Positions 27,305 through 35,446 of a stretch of 64,000 nt of DNA are shown here, piece by piece (position 1 is the stretch's first letter; each line of letters opens with the position of its first letter). Both the position numbers and the translations under genes were made by a program. The notes below the pieces were generated by a model. It was given only the letters and a program-made list of their open reading frames with translations. It searched no databases and was not told the origin of the DNA. Source of the stretch: CBDATA01 sp965215615 (GTDB lineage Bacteria; Acidobacteriota; Vicinamibacteria; Marinacidobacterales; Marinacidobacteraceae); NCBI GenBank assembly GCA_965215615.1, contig OZ244068.1, forward strand, positions 2,666,001 to 2,730,000. Direction: 5' to 3'.

Positions 27305-28483
27305 ATGGACTGGGATCGGTTTTCTTTCGAGTGGCGGATCGCGGGTGACCTCCAGAGTCCTCTGATTCAGATCGAGGCGTATCGCGAAGCGGCGCTGCAC
27401 CTCGTCCTCCCGCCTGACTGGAGCCAGCAGCTCGACGAGTTGAACCGGATTCGCGCCGTTCACGGAACGACGGCGCTGGAAGGAAATCCGCTCTCCGAGG
27501 CGGCCGTCGGAGAGCAGTTGCGCCGCTCGGAGGAGTCTCCCGCGCCCGATCCTTCGGATTCTCTGGAACGGCGGCAGGTGATCAACGCGGGTCGGGCCCA
27601 GGACTGGGTCCGCGAGCGGTTCGCCCCGGGAAGCGCCCCACTCCGGGTTTCCGACCTCCTGGAGATGCATCGGTTGCTCACCGAGGGGTCCGACCAGCGC
27701 GACAGCGTTCCCGGCCGGTTCCGGACGCATGAAGTCAGAGTGGGAGCGCCGGGCATGGGCGGAGTACATCGCGGTGCCCCTTTTTCGGAGTTTCCGCGCC
27801 TGATGGACCAGTTCATTCGGTTCTCCCGTTCCCGCCGGCTCGCCGCCGAGCACCCGGTAGTACGCGCCCTACTGGCGCATTTCTTTCTGGTCACGATCCA
27901 TCCATTCGGCGACGGAAACGGTCGGGTGTCAAGGCTGGTGGAAGCCGGCATCCTCTTCCAGAACAACTACAACGTCCACGGCTTCTACGGATTGTCGAAC
28001 TACTTCTACCGCCACCGGGACGAATACATCTCGTTGCTCCAGAGAAGCCGGGCGACGCAACCCTTCGATCTGAGCGAATTCGTTGCGTTCGGGGTGCGGG
28101 GATTCCGCGCCGAACTGAAGGGGATCAACAATTTCATCAAGACCCGGCTGAACCGGGTGATGTACCGGAACACCCTGACCCGGGCATACAACCAGCGCGT
28201 CGGCCCCCGCCGCCGGGTCCTCAACCAGCGGGAGTACGGCCTGCTCGAGTACCTCACGAGAATCACCGAACCGAGCGACCCTTTCGCCAAGGAACCGTCC
28301 CGGGAAATCCGGTTTCCGGACCTGGTCTCCGATCCATATGTCTTGCAGGTCTATCGGAAGGTGACCCGGCGAACCTTCCTCCGGGAACTGAACCGGCTGG
28401 TCGAGCTGGGCTTCCTGAAGCTGGCCGGAGAACCGGGAGTACGGACCGTGGAGCTCGACTTCAACGCGATCGGAAAATACTGA
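27305..28483 (+). CDS. Fic-family AMPylase/nucleotidyltransferase
   Basis: The 392-residue protein has the Fic core with HPFGDGNGR (199-207), matching HPFx(D/E)GN(G/K)R, and an N-terminal inhibitory motif TTALEG (55-60, pattern (S/T)xxxE(G/N)) that blocks ATP binding, as in class II Fic proteins. The C-terminal 100 residues look like a winged helix, seen in Fic proteins suspected to bind DNA and their own promoter. Target proteins are unknown. The GTCA array lies immediately upstream. A DUF4143 ATPase gene is convergent 10 bp downstream. Confidence 0.93.
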   Translation: MDWDRFSFEWRIAGDLQSPLIQIEAYREAALHLVLPPDWSQQLDELNRIRAVHGTTALEGNPLSEAAVGEQLRRSEESPAPDPSDSLERRQVINAGRAQDWVRERFAPGSAPLRVSDLLEMHRLLTEGSDQRDSVPGRFRTHEVRVGAPGMGGVHRGAPFSEFPRLMDQFIRFSRSRRLAAEHPVVRALLAHFFLVTIHPFGDGNGRVSRLVEAGILFQNNYNVHGFYGLSNYFYRHRDEYISLLQRSRATQPFDLSEFVAFGVRGFRAELKGINNFIKTRLNRVMYRNTLTRAYNQRVGPRRRVLNQREYGLLEYLTRITEPSDPFAKEPSREIRFPDLVSDPYVLQVYRKVTRRTFLRELNRLVELGFLKLAGEPGVRTVELDFNAIGKY

Positions 28484-28493
28484 CCGGAACGCT

Positions 28494-29720
28494 TCAGCCG
28501 TCGCGCCCCGGCTGGCCGAGCGACGCGCCGCGGAGGAAGGCATCCAGCGGCTCGTGGATCACGCCGTCGAAATCCCGTGGCTGGTGGGGGTCGAGCGACA
28601 GCAGGACGCGCGGATACCCGTCGCGCAGAGCGCGGAACGCGAATAGCTCCCGGTCGAGGGTCGCCCGCGATTCGAGCAGGTAGGCGACCTGGATATAGAC
28701 CCGGCCCGCCCGGTCTTCCGCCACGAAATCGATCTCCCGACTCCCTACCATCCCCACCGTCACCCGGTAGCCGCGGCGGCGCAACTCGAGGAACACCAGG
28801 TTTTCGAGAGCCGCCGAAATGTCGCTCTCGCGGTAGCCGACGATCCCGTTTCTGAGGCCGATGTCGCCGAGGTAGTACTTCTGGTTCGTCTGGAGCAGGC
28901 GTCTGCCACGCAGATCGAACCGGCCAGCCGGCATGAGGAGGAAGGCATCGCCGAGGTAGGCGAGGTAGTTGAGCACGGTGTCCACCGCCGTCGGCCGCCG
29001 TTCGCCCTTGAGGTAGTCGGCGATCCGCTTCGCCGAGAGCGGGCTCCCCACGCTGTCCGCGGCGAACCGCAGGACGGATTCGAAGAGCGCCACGTTCCGG
29101 ATCTGCCGCCGGCCGATCACGTCCCGCACCGCGATGGCGTGGACTACGTCGGCGAGCATCTGGTCCACGATCTCGTCGCTGAGATCGGTGTGAAGCAGAC
29201 CCGGGAGACCCCCGGTCCGCAGGTACAGCCGGAAAATCCCGGCATCGTCCCGGTCGCCGTCCGGCCGCTTGCGGTAGAGCTCGGCGAACTCGCCAAGGCT
29301 CAGCGGGAGCACCGGAAGCGTGGCGTAGCGGCCAGCGATGTGGGTCGCGAGCTCCGACGAAAGCAGCGTCGCATTCGATCCGGCCACCACCACCTGGGTC
29401 ATCGGTTCGCTGTTCAACGAGGCGACGGCGCGCTCCCACCCGTCAATCTGCTGCGCTTCGTCCACGAGGACCACCCGTGGTTCCGAACGCCTCGAACGAG
29501 CCTCCACGAAGTCCACCAGGTCGCGGGCGGTGCGGACCGCGTCGTGGTCGAAGCTCTCCTTGTCCACATGGACGACCTGCCGCTCGCCCCGGAGCGATTC
29601 GGCGAACTGCCGCAGCAGGACGCTCTTCCCGGCCCGCCGGATGCCGGTGACCGCGGTGATCACCGGCGCGTCGAGAAATCGGCGCAACCGGTCGAGGTAA
29701 TGGTGGCGGAGAATCTCCAT
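28494..29720 (-). CDS. ATP-binding protein, AAA_14 plus DUF4143
   Basis: The 408-residue protein has Walker A GIRRAGKSVLL (about 29-39), Walker B RVVLVDEAQQIDGWE, the sensor segment VVAGSNATLLSSEL and the DUF4143 C-terminus with REIDFVAED and a nuclease-like core. It is the same broad family as the gene at 14303 but only distantly similar. ATG 29720 is chosen over 29759 because a palindrome sits directly in front of it and the family usually starts at this point. Confidence 0.87.
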   Translation of the reverse strand: MEILRHHYLDRLRRFLDAPVITAVTGIRRAGKSVLLRQFAESLRGERQVVHVDKESFDHDAVRTARDLVDFVEARSRRSEPRVVLVDEAQQIDGWERAVASLNSEPMTQVVVAGSNATLLSSELATHIAGRYATLPVLPLSLGEFAELYRKRPDGDRDDAGIFRLYLRTGGLPGLLHTDLSDEIVDQMLADVVHAIAVRDVIGRRQIRNVALFESVLRFAADSVGSPLSAKRIADYLKGERRPTAVDTVLNYLAYLGDAFLLMPAGRFDLRGRRLLQTNQKYYLGDIGLRNGIVGYRESDISAALENLVFLELRRRGYRVTVGMVGSREIDFVAEDRAGRVYIQVAYLLESRATLDRELFAFRALRDGYPRVLLSLDPHQPRDFDGVIHEPLDAFLRGASLGQPGRDG

Positions 29721-29721
29721 A

Positions 29722-29739
29722 TTTCGAGTGTAATCGAAA
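29722..29739 (-). promoter_or_regulatory. Palindrome TTTCGA-N6-TCGAAA at the DUF4143 gene start
   Basis: A perfect 6+6 inverted repeat lies 1 bp upstream of the start codon at 29720. A TACACT-like -10 box overlaps it on the minus strand 6 nt before the ATG, so the transcript would be leaderless and the palindrome a good operator. Confidence 0.45.
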
Positions 29740-30044
29740 CATGTGCCAAATTGCCTCACTTTTCGACTATTCAGAACCCGTCACCATCGGCCAAAAAATC
29801 CCGACCACGAGCCCGTTTCTGCCTCCGCAGCGCGGGCGGAATCGTTTACGATGAGCGGGCGTGACGCGCTCCGAATTCGTGCCTGTTCGTCCAGACCGCT
29901 CGGCGCTGCGCGCGGCTCCCCACCGCGAAGACCAATTGCGTTTTTCGCGATCACTGGCAGACATGACGCATCCTGTCGTGCCGTGATGGAAAACTTGACT
30001 CCCCTGCCTTTTGGCTTCCGGCTCACCGGAAGTGGAGTTCCGTC
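29740..30044. other. Intergenic region upstream of the methylase gene
   Basis: About 300 bp between divergent genes. Short frames exist but none has a domain or a ribosome site. It must hold the promoter of the restriction-modification genes; no clear -35/-10 pair could be fixed by eye. Confidence 0.4.
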
Positions 30045-31196
30045 ATGCCAGTGGTCTCTCTTTTCACCTCGCCGCCTCCAGGTCGGGGTTCCTTGTCCGG
30101 CGCGGGGCTGACGATGCAGCGAGAGCTTCCCGTCCAAGGCTCCAACGGAGCTTCCCGGCCACCGTTCCGCTTCGTCGATCTCTTCGCCGGAATCGGCGGT
30201 ATGAGGCGGGGCTTTGAGGATGCGGGCGGCCAATGCGTGTTCACCTGCGAGTGGAACCGGTTTGCGCAGGAGACCTACGCGGCCAACCATGCCTGCGACC
30301 ACGCGATGGCTGGCGACATCAGGGAAGTAGCGGAAGAAGAGGTTCCACCGCACGACATCCTCTTGGCCGGCTTCCCCTGTCAGCCATTTTCCATCGCCGG
30401 TGTCTCCAAAAAGAACGCTCTCAGGCAGCCGCATGGATTTGAGTGCGACATCCAGGGAACTCTCTTCTTCGACATCGCCCGGATTCTTCGACACCACCGG
30501 CCCCAGGCATTCCTCCTTGAGAACGTACGAAACCTCGTCAGTCATGATGGAGGCCGAACCTTCGATGTAATCAGGAATACCCTTGAGCGGGATCTTGAAT
30601 ACAGGGTCCACTGGCGGATCATTGATGCGCGCTCCTGGGTACCACAACACAGAGAGAGAATTTTCATCGTGGGCTTCCGCGATCCGACTCTCTTCTCATT
30701 TTCTGACATGCCTGTGCCAGAGCCGGAGTCTGGTCCCAGGCTGGCATCGATTCTTCACCCGGAAGACGGGAGCGAGGTACCCGAACCTCATTTCACGGAA
30801 GCACCAAATGCCAAGGTTTCTCCGAGATATACCTTGAGCGAGCACCTCTGGGGTTACCTCCAGGACTATGCAGAGCGACATCGCAAGCGTGGAAACGGAT
30901 TCGGTTATGGGCTCGTCGGGAAGGATGACATCGCCAGGACGCTTTCCGCTCGATACTACAAGGATGGCTCCGAAATTCTGATTCGCAACAACGGAAACCC
31001 CACCCCCCGGAGGCTGACACCCCGGGAGTGCGCCCGCCTGATGGGATTCGACGGGAACGGATCACCGCCGTTCGAGATACCCGTTTCCGACACGCAGGCG
31101 TACCGGCAGTTCGGCAACGCTGTGGTGGTTCCCGTCGTTCGGGCAGTCGCCCGACACATGCGCCAGGCGATGCTCACTGAGCTTCCCGCTTCCTGA
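30045..31196 (+). CDS. dcm: DNA (cytosine-5)-methyltransferase, Dcm/EcoRII type
   Basis: The 383-residue protein has C5-methylase motifs: I DLFAGIGGMRRGFE, IV GFPCQPFS with catalytic C112, VI LLENV, VIII QHRERIFIVG, IX TPRECARLMGF and X QFGNAVVVP. The target-recognition region (KRGNGFGYGLVGKDD, ARTLSARYYKDGSEILI) is that of Dcm and M.EcoRII, which methylate the inner C of CCWGG; that specificity is inferred here. ATG 30045 has a GGAG 7-10 nt upstream; ATG 30114 is an alternative. A CCAGG lies at 30078-30082, near the start. It is followed at 6 bp by vsr and then the cognate nuclease. Confidence 0.92.
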   Translation: MPVVSLFTSPPPGRGSLSGAGLTMQRELPVQGSNGASRPPFRFVDLFAGIGGMRRGFEDAGGQCVFTCEWNRFAQETYAANHACDHAMAGDIREVAEEEVPPHDILLAGFPCQPFSIAGVSKKNALRQPHGFECDIQGTLFFDIARILRHHRPQAFLLENVRNLVSHDGGRTFDVIRNTLERDLEYRVHWRIIDARSWVPQHRERIFIVGFRDPTLFSFSDMPVPEPESGPRLASILHPEDGSEVPEPHFTEAPNAKVSPRYTLSEHLWGYLQDYAERHRKRGNGFGYGLVGKDDIARTLSARYYKDGSEILIRNNGNPTPRRLTPRECARLMGFDGNGSPPFEIPVSDTQAYRQFGNAVVVPVVRAVARHMRQAMLTELPAS

Positions 31197-31202
31197 CCTC
31201 CC

Positions 31203-31661
31203 ATGCCTCCTGATGTGGTATCCCCGCAGAAGCGGAGCGAGATGATGTCGGGAATCCGTGGAGCGAACACCCGATTGGAGGTCCGGATTCGGAAGGCACT
31301 GTTTGCGCGCGGCTTTCGGTACCGCCTTCATGCGAAGCACCTTCCGGGAAAACCAGATATCGTCCTTCCCAAGTATCGAGCAGCCGTTTTCGTGCATGGG
31401 TGCTTCTGGCATGGACACGATTGCGCGTTGTTCAGACTTCCGGGCACGCGGACCGACTGGTGGCAGAGAAAGATCGATCGAACCCGTGAGCGGGATCGGG
31501 AAGTGGCTCGATCCCTTGGCGAGAGTGGATGGCGTCACGCCTGCGTATGGGAGTGCGCGATACGTGGGAAGAGCGAACGGAGAATCACTGAAGTTGTGGA
31601 GCGGCTCGCATGCTGGCTCGAGAGCGAAATTCGCGCTGTTCAATTCCAAGGAGACCATTAG
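31203..31661 (+). CDS. vsr: Very short patch repair endonuclease Vsr
   Basis: The 152-residue Vsr nicks DNA 5' of the T in T:G mismatches made by deamination of 5-methylcytosine at Dcm sites. The family core is clear: SGIRGANTRLEVRIRKAL, FRYRLHAKHLPGKPDIVLP, and FVHGCFWHGHDC with the structural zinc and active-site residues. Its place between the CCWGG-type methylase and the restriction gene fits the pathway exactly. Confidence 0.96.
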   Translation: MPPDVVSPQKRSEMMSGIRGANTRLEVRIRKALFARGFRYRLHAKHLPGKPDIVLPKYRAAVFVHGCFWHGHDCALFRLPGTRTDWWQRKIDRTRERDREVARSLGESGWRHACVWECAIRGKSERRITEVVERLACWLESEIRAVQFQGDH

Positions 31662-31663
31662 AC

Positions 31664-32863
31664 ATGTCTTCCCTCGATTTCACGACTTGGTCGCAGGAGG
31701 TTGTCTCTTCGAGTGTCGTCGTATATGCGAAGCGTCTTTCGGCAAATGACACGGCAGAAACGGGTGGACACCAAGCCGGTGTTTACCTTCCGAAGCCGAT
31801 AGCGTTTCGAGCCCTTCCAGAATTGGAAAGACCTAGCGAAGGCAACCCGGACCAAAACCTTGACCTGTATATTGCGTCACACGGTGACCGCCGTCGCATT
31901 CGGGCAATCTGGTATCGAACCGGAACACGAGATGAATGCAGACTCACTCAGTTTGGAGGCAGCAAGTCTCCGATGCTCGACCCCGCAAATACCGGTGCGC
32001 TTGTCCTGCTGGCTTTTCTACGCACCTCGGACGGCCCCTCCTGTTCGATATGGTTGTGCCGATCTGTAGCGGAAGAGGATGAAGCCGAATCCTGCTTCGG
32101 CGTCGTCGAACCTGGTCGAACGGTAGTCTGGAGTCCATTCAGGAAGGGCGAAACGCCTCTCGAACTGCAATCCAGTCCATCGAATTGCGATCTGCAACCG
32201 CATGAAATCCCCAAGGGTTGGAAGACCACTTTTCCGAGTGGTGCCGAGATTTTCCGGAAATCCTTGGAACTACTGCCTGTGAAGGGGCTGCCGCCAGACA
32301 ACCGCCTCGCCCGGCGTGTCGATTGCGAATATGCCGTCTTCGAGAGTTTGGAGCGATTTTTCGTTGAACCCATGATCCGTGACGGATTCCCGACAGTCAA
32401 GGCATTCAGGGATTGTGCGCATTCGGTCCTTCAACGCCGGAAATCACGAGCCGGTCGATCTCTTGAACTTCATGTGAAGGAAATTTTTCAAGAAGAAGGA
32501 TTCGTCGAAGGGCGGGATTTTCAGCACAATGTTGAATCTGAACCCAATCGCCGCCCTGACTTTCTCTTCCCTTCACAGTCAGCCTATCGAGAGGCATCGT
32601 TTCCCGCTGAAAAACTAACCATGCTTGGAGTCAAAACAACGTGCAAAGATAGATGGCGGCAAGTCCTCAATGAAGCAGCACGAATTCCAACGAAACATTT
32701 ATTGACTACCCAGAGAGGCATAAGCACAGATCAATACGATGAAATGACTGCTTCGGGTATCCGCTTGGTGGTTCCAGCCCCTCTTCACGATTGCTATGAT
32801 GTTTCGATACGGAAACATTTGCTTTCAATATCTGATTTCCTGAATCATGTGAGATCGGAGTGA
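31664..32863 (+). CDS. EcoRII-like type II restriction endonuclease
   Basis: This 399-residue protein is almost the length of EcoRII. The N-terminal domain (about 1-190) fits the effector-binding EcoRII-N domain; the C-terminal catalytic domain has RSLELH with E268, NRRPDF with D299, and MLGVKTTCKDRWRQVLNEA with K324, K328 and R330. EcoRII is a type IIE enzyme cutting before CCWGG and needing a second site as effector. ATG 31664 has AAGGAG 11 nt upstream; the gene follows vsr by 2 bp. Its second half is markedly AT-richer than the chromosome. Confidence 0.92.
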   Translation: MSSLDFTTWSQEVVSSSVVVYAKRLSANDTAETGGHQAGVYLPKPIAFRALPELERPSEGNPDQNLDLYIASHGDRRRIRAIWYRTGTRDECRLTQFGGSKSPMLDPANTGALVLLAFLRTSDGPSCSIWLCRSVAEEDEAESCFGVVEPGRTVVWSPFRKGETPLELQSSPSNCDLQPHEIPKGWKTTFPSGAEIFRKSLELLPVKGLPPDNRLARRVDCEYAVFESLERFFVEPMIRDGFPTVKAFRDCAHSVLQRRKSRAGRSLELHVKEIFQEEGFVEGRDFQHNVESEPNRRPDFLFPSQSAYREASFPAEKLTMLGVKTTCKDRWRQVLNEAARIPTKHLLTTQRGISTDQYDEMTASGIRLVVPAPLHDCYDVSIRKHLLSISDFLNHVRSE

Positions 32864-33131
32864 ATAGAGTGCCTTGGGATGTGGAAGTTGAACTAATGGA
32901 GAGCGCTGTCGTTTTTCATTGTCTGATAAGAGGCAAATCAAACCCAAATTGAAACGAAGCCTGTGCCTGGCAAACGTGGACCTACAGTAAAGAAGGCACT
33001 GCTACAAAATTCTCGGGAAGCAGCGTTAACCGCTATCCAGAGCTTCAACAACCCTCTCGCGGTATTCAGGACCGAGACATTCATCGTGCTGATGATTATC
33101 GCTTGGACCTATCTACTCCATGCGTATTATC

Positions 33132-34357
33132 GGAAGGTCTGATTTATTCGGCCAACATGTGAGACAATTTCCTTGTTCGCGATGACGCGAAGAGGAGATG
33201 AACATGAGACAGCAAACACTTGCTGAGGTTGGTTTCGACCGGTATCGCAAGAAGACGCGCCGGGATGTGTTTTTGGAGGAGATGGACCGGGTCGTTCCGT
33301 GGGATGAACTGTTCAAGCTGCTGGGGCCGAAGTACCCGAAAGGGAAGCGCGGCCGTCCTCCGATAGGGCTTGAGCGGATGCTTCGGTTGTATTTTCTACA
33401 GCAGTGGTTCGACCTTTCGGACCCGGCAGCGGAGGAGGCGTTGTATGACTCTCATGCGATGCGACGTTTCGTTGGGATTGACCTTGGGCGTGAACGGGCG
33501 CCGGACGAGACGACGCTGTGCAAGTTCCGGCGTTTCCTGGAGCGGCACGACTTCGGGAGCAAGGTGATGGCAATCGTGCGCGAGCATTTGGAGGCGCATG
33601 GCGTACAAGTGTGCAAAGGGACGATGGTGGATGCGACGATCCTGGCGGCGCCCTCTTCAACGAAGAACAAGGCGCGGTCGCGAGATCCGGAGATGGGTTC
33701 GACGAAGAAGGGGAACCGTTGGCATTTCGGGATGAAGGCACACATCGGAGTGGACTCGAAGACGAAGCAGATTCACTCGGTGGAGGCGACGGCGGCGAAT
33801 GTTCACGACTCCCAGGTATTGGGGGCGTTGCTGCACGGCGAGGAGACCCGGATATGGGGAGACAAGGCGTATGTGGGTCAGCGGGAGGTGATTCGTTCGG
33901 TGGCGGCGCGGGCACAGGACTTCACCCTTCGTAAGGCGGCGCGTGGCCGTCCGCTGACCGAGGCGGAGAAACGGGGGAATCGGACGAAGTCGCGGGTTCG
34001 CGCTCGCGTGGAACACCCCTTCCTGGTGATGAAGAAGAAGTTCGGCTTCGAGAAGGTGCGCTATCGAGGATTGGCGAAGAACGCTCATCGGCTCCGCGTA
34101 GTCTGCGCGCTGGTCAACCTCTACACGGCGCGACGACCAGTGTTGGCAGCTCTGCCCGTGTAAGGGAGAAGTGCGTCCACCCTCGCAGGGAGGGTGAAAA
34201 TCACTCAGAAACGCTACAAGTGATACCCCAAAACTCTCTGCGAAGGCGCGCATCAGCCTCTCACAGGAGAAGTTTCAAAAGAAACAAGGGCGGTATTTGG
34301 CGATGTACGTTCTCAGAAGGCCATCAAGCTGAAATCAGGCCCTTGTTCAGACCTTCC
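33132..34357 (+). mobile_element. IS5-family insertion sequence, 1226 bp
   Basis: The ends are GGAAGGTCTGA (33132-33142) and its complement at 34347-34357. A 4-bp target duplication TATC flanks it (33128-33131 and 34358-34361). It contains one transposase gene and, downstream of that gene, a hairpin (CACCCTC 34178-34184 with GAGGGTG 34190-34196). It interrupts the DUF3644 gene. Confidence 0.93.
33204..34163 (+). CDS. IS5-family transposase
   Basis: The 319-residue transposase has an N-terminal DUF772-type region (KRGRPPIGLERMLRLYFLQQWFDLSD) and DDE core: GTMVDATIL with the first D, IWGDKAYVG with the second, and RVRARVEHPFLVMK with the E. GAGGAG lies 6 nt before ATG 33204, which is therefore preferred to ATG 33198. 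The frame is intact. Confidence 0.95.
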   Translation: MRQQTLAEVGFDRYRKKTRRDVFLEEMDRVVPWDELFKLLGPKYPKGKRGRPPIGLERMLRLYFLQQWFDLSDPAAEEALYDSHAMRRFVGIDLGRERAPDETTLCKFRRFLERHDFGSKVMAIVREHLEAHGVQVCKGTMVDATILAAPSSTKNKARSRDPEMGSTKKGNRWHFGMKAHIGVDSKTKQIHSVEATAANVHDSQVLGALLHGEETRIWGDKAYVGQREVIRSVAARAQDFTLRKAARGRPLTEAEKRGNRTKSRVRARVEHPFLVMKKKFGFEKVRYRGLAKNAHRLRVVCALVNLYTARRPVLAALPV

Positions 34358-35164
34358 TATCGAATGAAAAGAGTTGAATATCGGTGTATCAACAGAACAT
34401 CGAAAGTAAAAAGGTATGAAAAGACTCATTCGGGGCAATACAAATACTGGAGTCTAAGGCAATGTTTGAATTCGAATGATTGTCCACTAGATTCTCCAAC
34501 GAGAAATAACCTATTCCTCCTGATCGGTCTGAGAAACGAAATTGAACATCACATGTCCGCAGGCACGGCTACATATTTTGCTGGCAGATACCTCGCATGC
34601 TGCCTCAACTATGAGAGCTACATTTGTGGACTTTTCGGAGAAAGATATTCGGTCGGCAATTCTGTTGTGCTGACATTGCATTCAGAGATTTCCAGAAGAC
34701 AGGGACAATGCCGAAACCCGAATCCACATTACCCTCAAATGTGGCTCGCTACGTTACAGCCTTTGATGCGGAAGTGCCCGATGATGATATGCAGTCACCC
34801 AACTTCCGAAGGAGGTTCCTGTTCACTCCGATTATTACTAACAAGCGTGGCCAAGCTGATGAAATAATTGAATTTGTCCACCATGATTCAGAACTTGGAA
34901 AGATGATCGGAGAAGCCAGAGAGAAGGTGATCTTCAAGGAAGTGGAAAAGGTAAAACACCTCCCAAGCCAAATTGTGCGGAGAATGAATGATGAGGGCTA
35001 TGTTCGATTCAAAATACACCACCATACTAAACTGTGGAAGAACAAAAACGCGAAAAGAGCCGGGACTGGATACGGTGTGAATGTTGCCGGCACGTGGTAT
35101 TGGTACGATCTTTGGTTACGTGAAGTCCGTCGATACTGTTCTGACAACTCGGAACTGTTTGTAA

Positions 35165-35401
35165 GCACCGAAACTTCCTGAAGTCTCGAAGTTCGGCATC
35201 CGGCTCGCGGAGCGGGTGCGCCAGGAGGCTGCCGCCCGTGGCCTGAGTGTGAGCGCCTTTGTCGTGCGGGCGCTCGCTGATGCCGTAAGCGCGAAGCCTT
35301 TCCGGCTGGTTACCGTCGGCGGAGATGGCCCGCTCCCCGGCGTGAATCTGGACCGCACTCGGGAAATCGAGACCCGCGAGGACGAGGCGCGCCACGGCTG
35401 A
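35165..35401 (+). pseudogene. Ribbon-helix-helix antitoxin, 3' fragment
   Basis: The frame (KFGIRLAERVRQEAAARGLS, then VSAFVVRALADAV, ending PLPGVNLDRTREIETRE) looks like the C-terminal three quarters of a VapB/CopG-type antitoxin whose tail normally contains a PGV(N/D)LD motif. No proper start exists; the frame runs back into a stop at 35162 inside the DUF3644 end. A partner toxin is absent. GC content returns to the chromosomal level here, so this marks the right edge of the transferred block. Confidence 0.55.
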
Positions 35402-35446
35402 CGGGAGCGCTCTGCCCCGCGTCAGCCGCGGCTGCTTTTCTCCTCT

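Larger units (their letters stand above)
32963..35181 (+). pseudogene. DUF3644 gene interrupted by an IS5-family element and frameshifted
   Basis: The left part (32963-33131, GTG start) encodes the DUF3644 N-terminus: GPTVKKALLQNSREAAL and ETFIVLMIIAWTYLLHAYY. The IS element splits the codon that follows; joining 33131 to 34362 restores HAYYRMKRVEYRC in frame. The right part continues with QYKYWSLRQCLN, FLLIGLRNEIEHHM and FAGRYLACCLNYESYI, then shifts frame near 34690 and goes on (LPSNVARYVTAFDAEVPDD) to the stop at 35181. The original protein had about 330 residues. DUF3644 proteins have a HEPN-like look (RNEIEHHM) and occur near restriction systems; their function is unknown. AT-rich sequence indicates transfer. 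Confidence 0.85.

Noticed and set aside
34177..34196. Hairpin after the IS5 transposase gene as a terminator
   Set aside because: The stem is good, but it is followed by AAAA rather than T residues on the coding strand, so it is not a standard intrinsic terminator.
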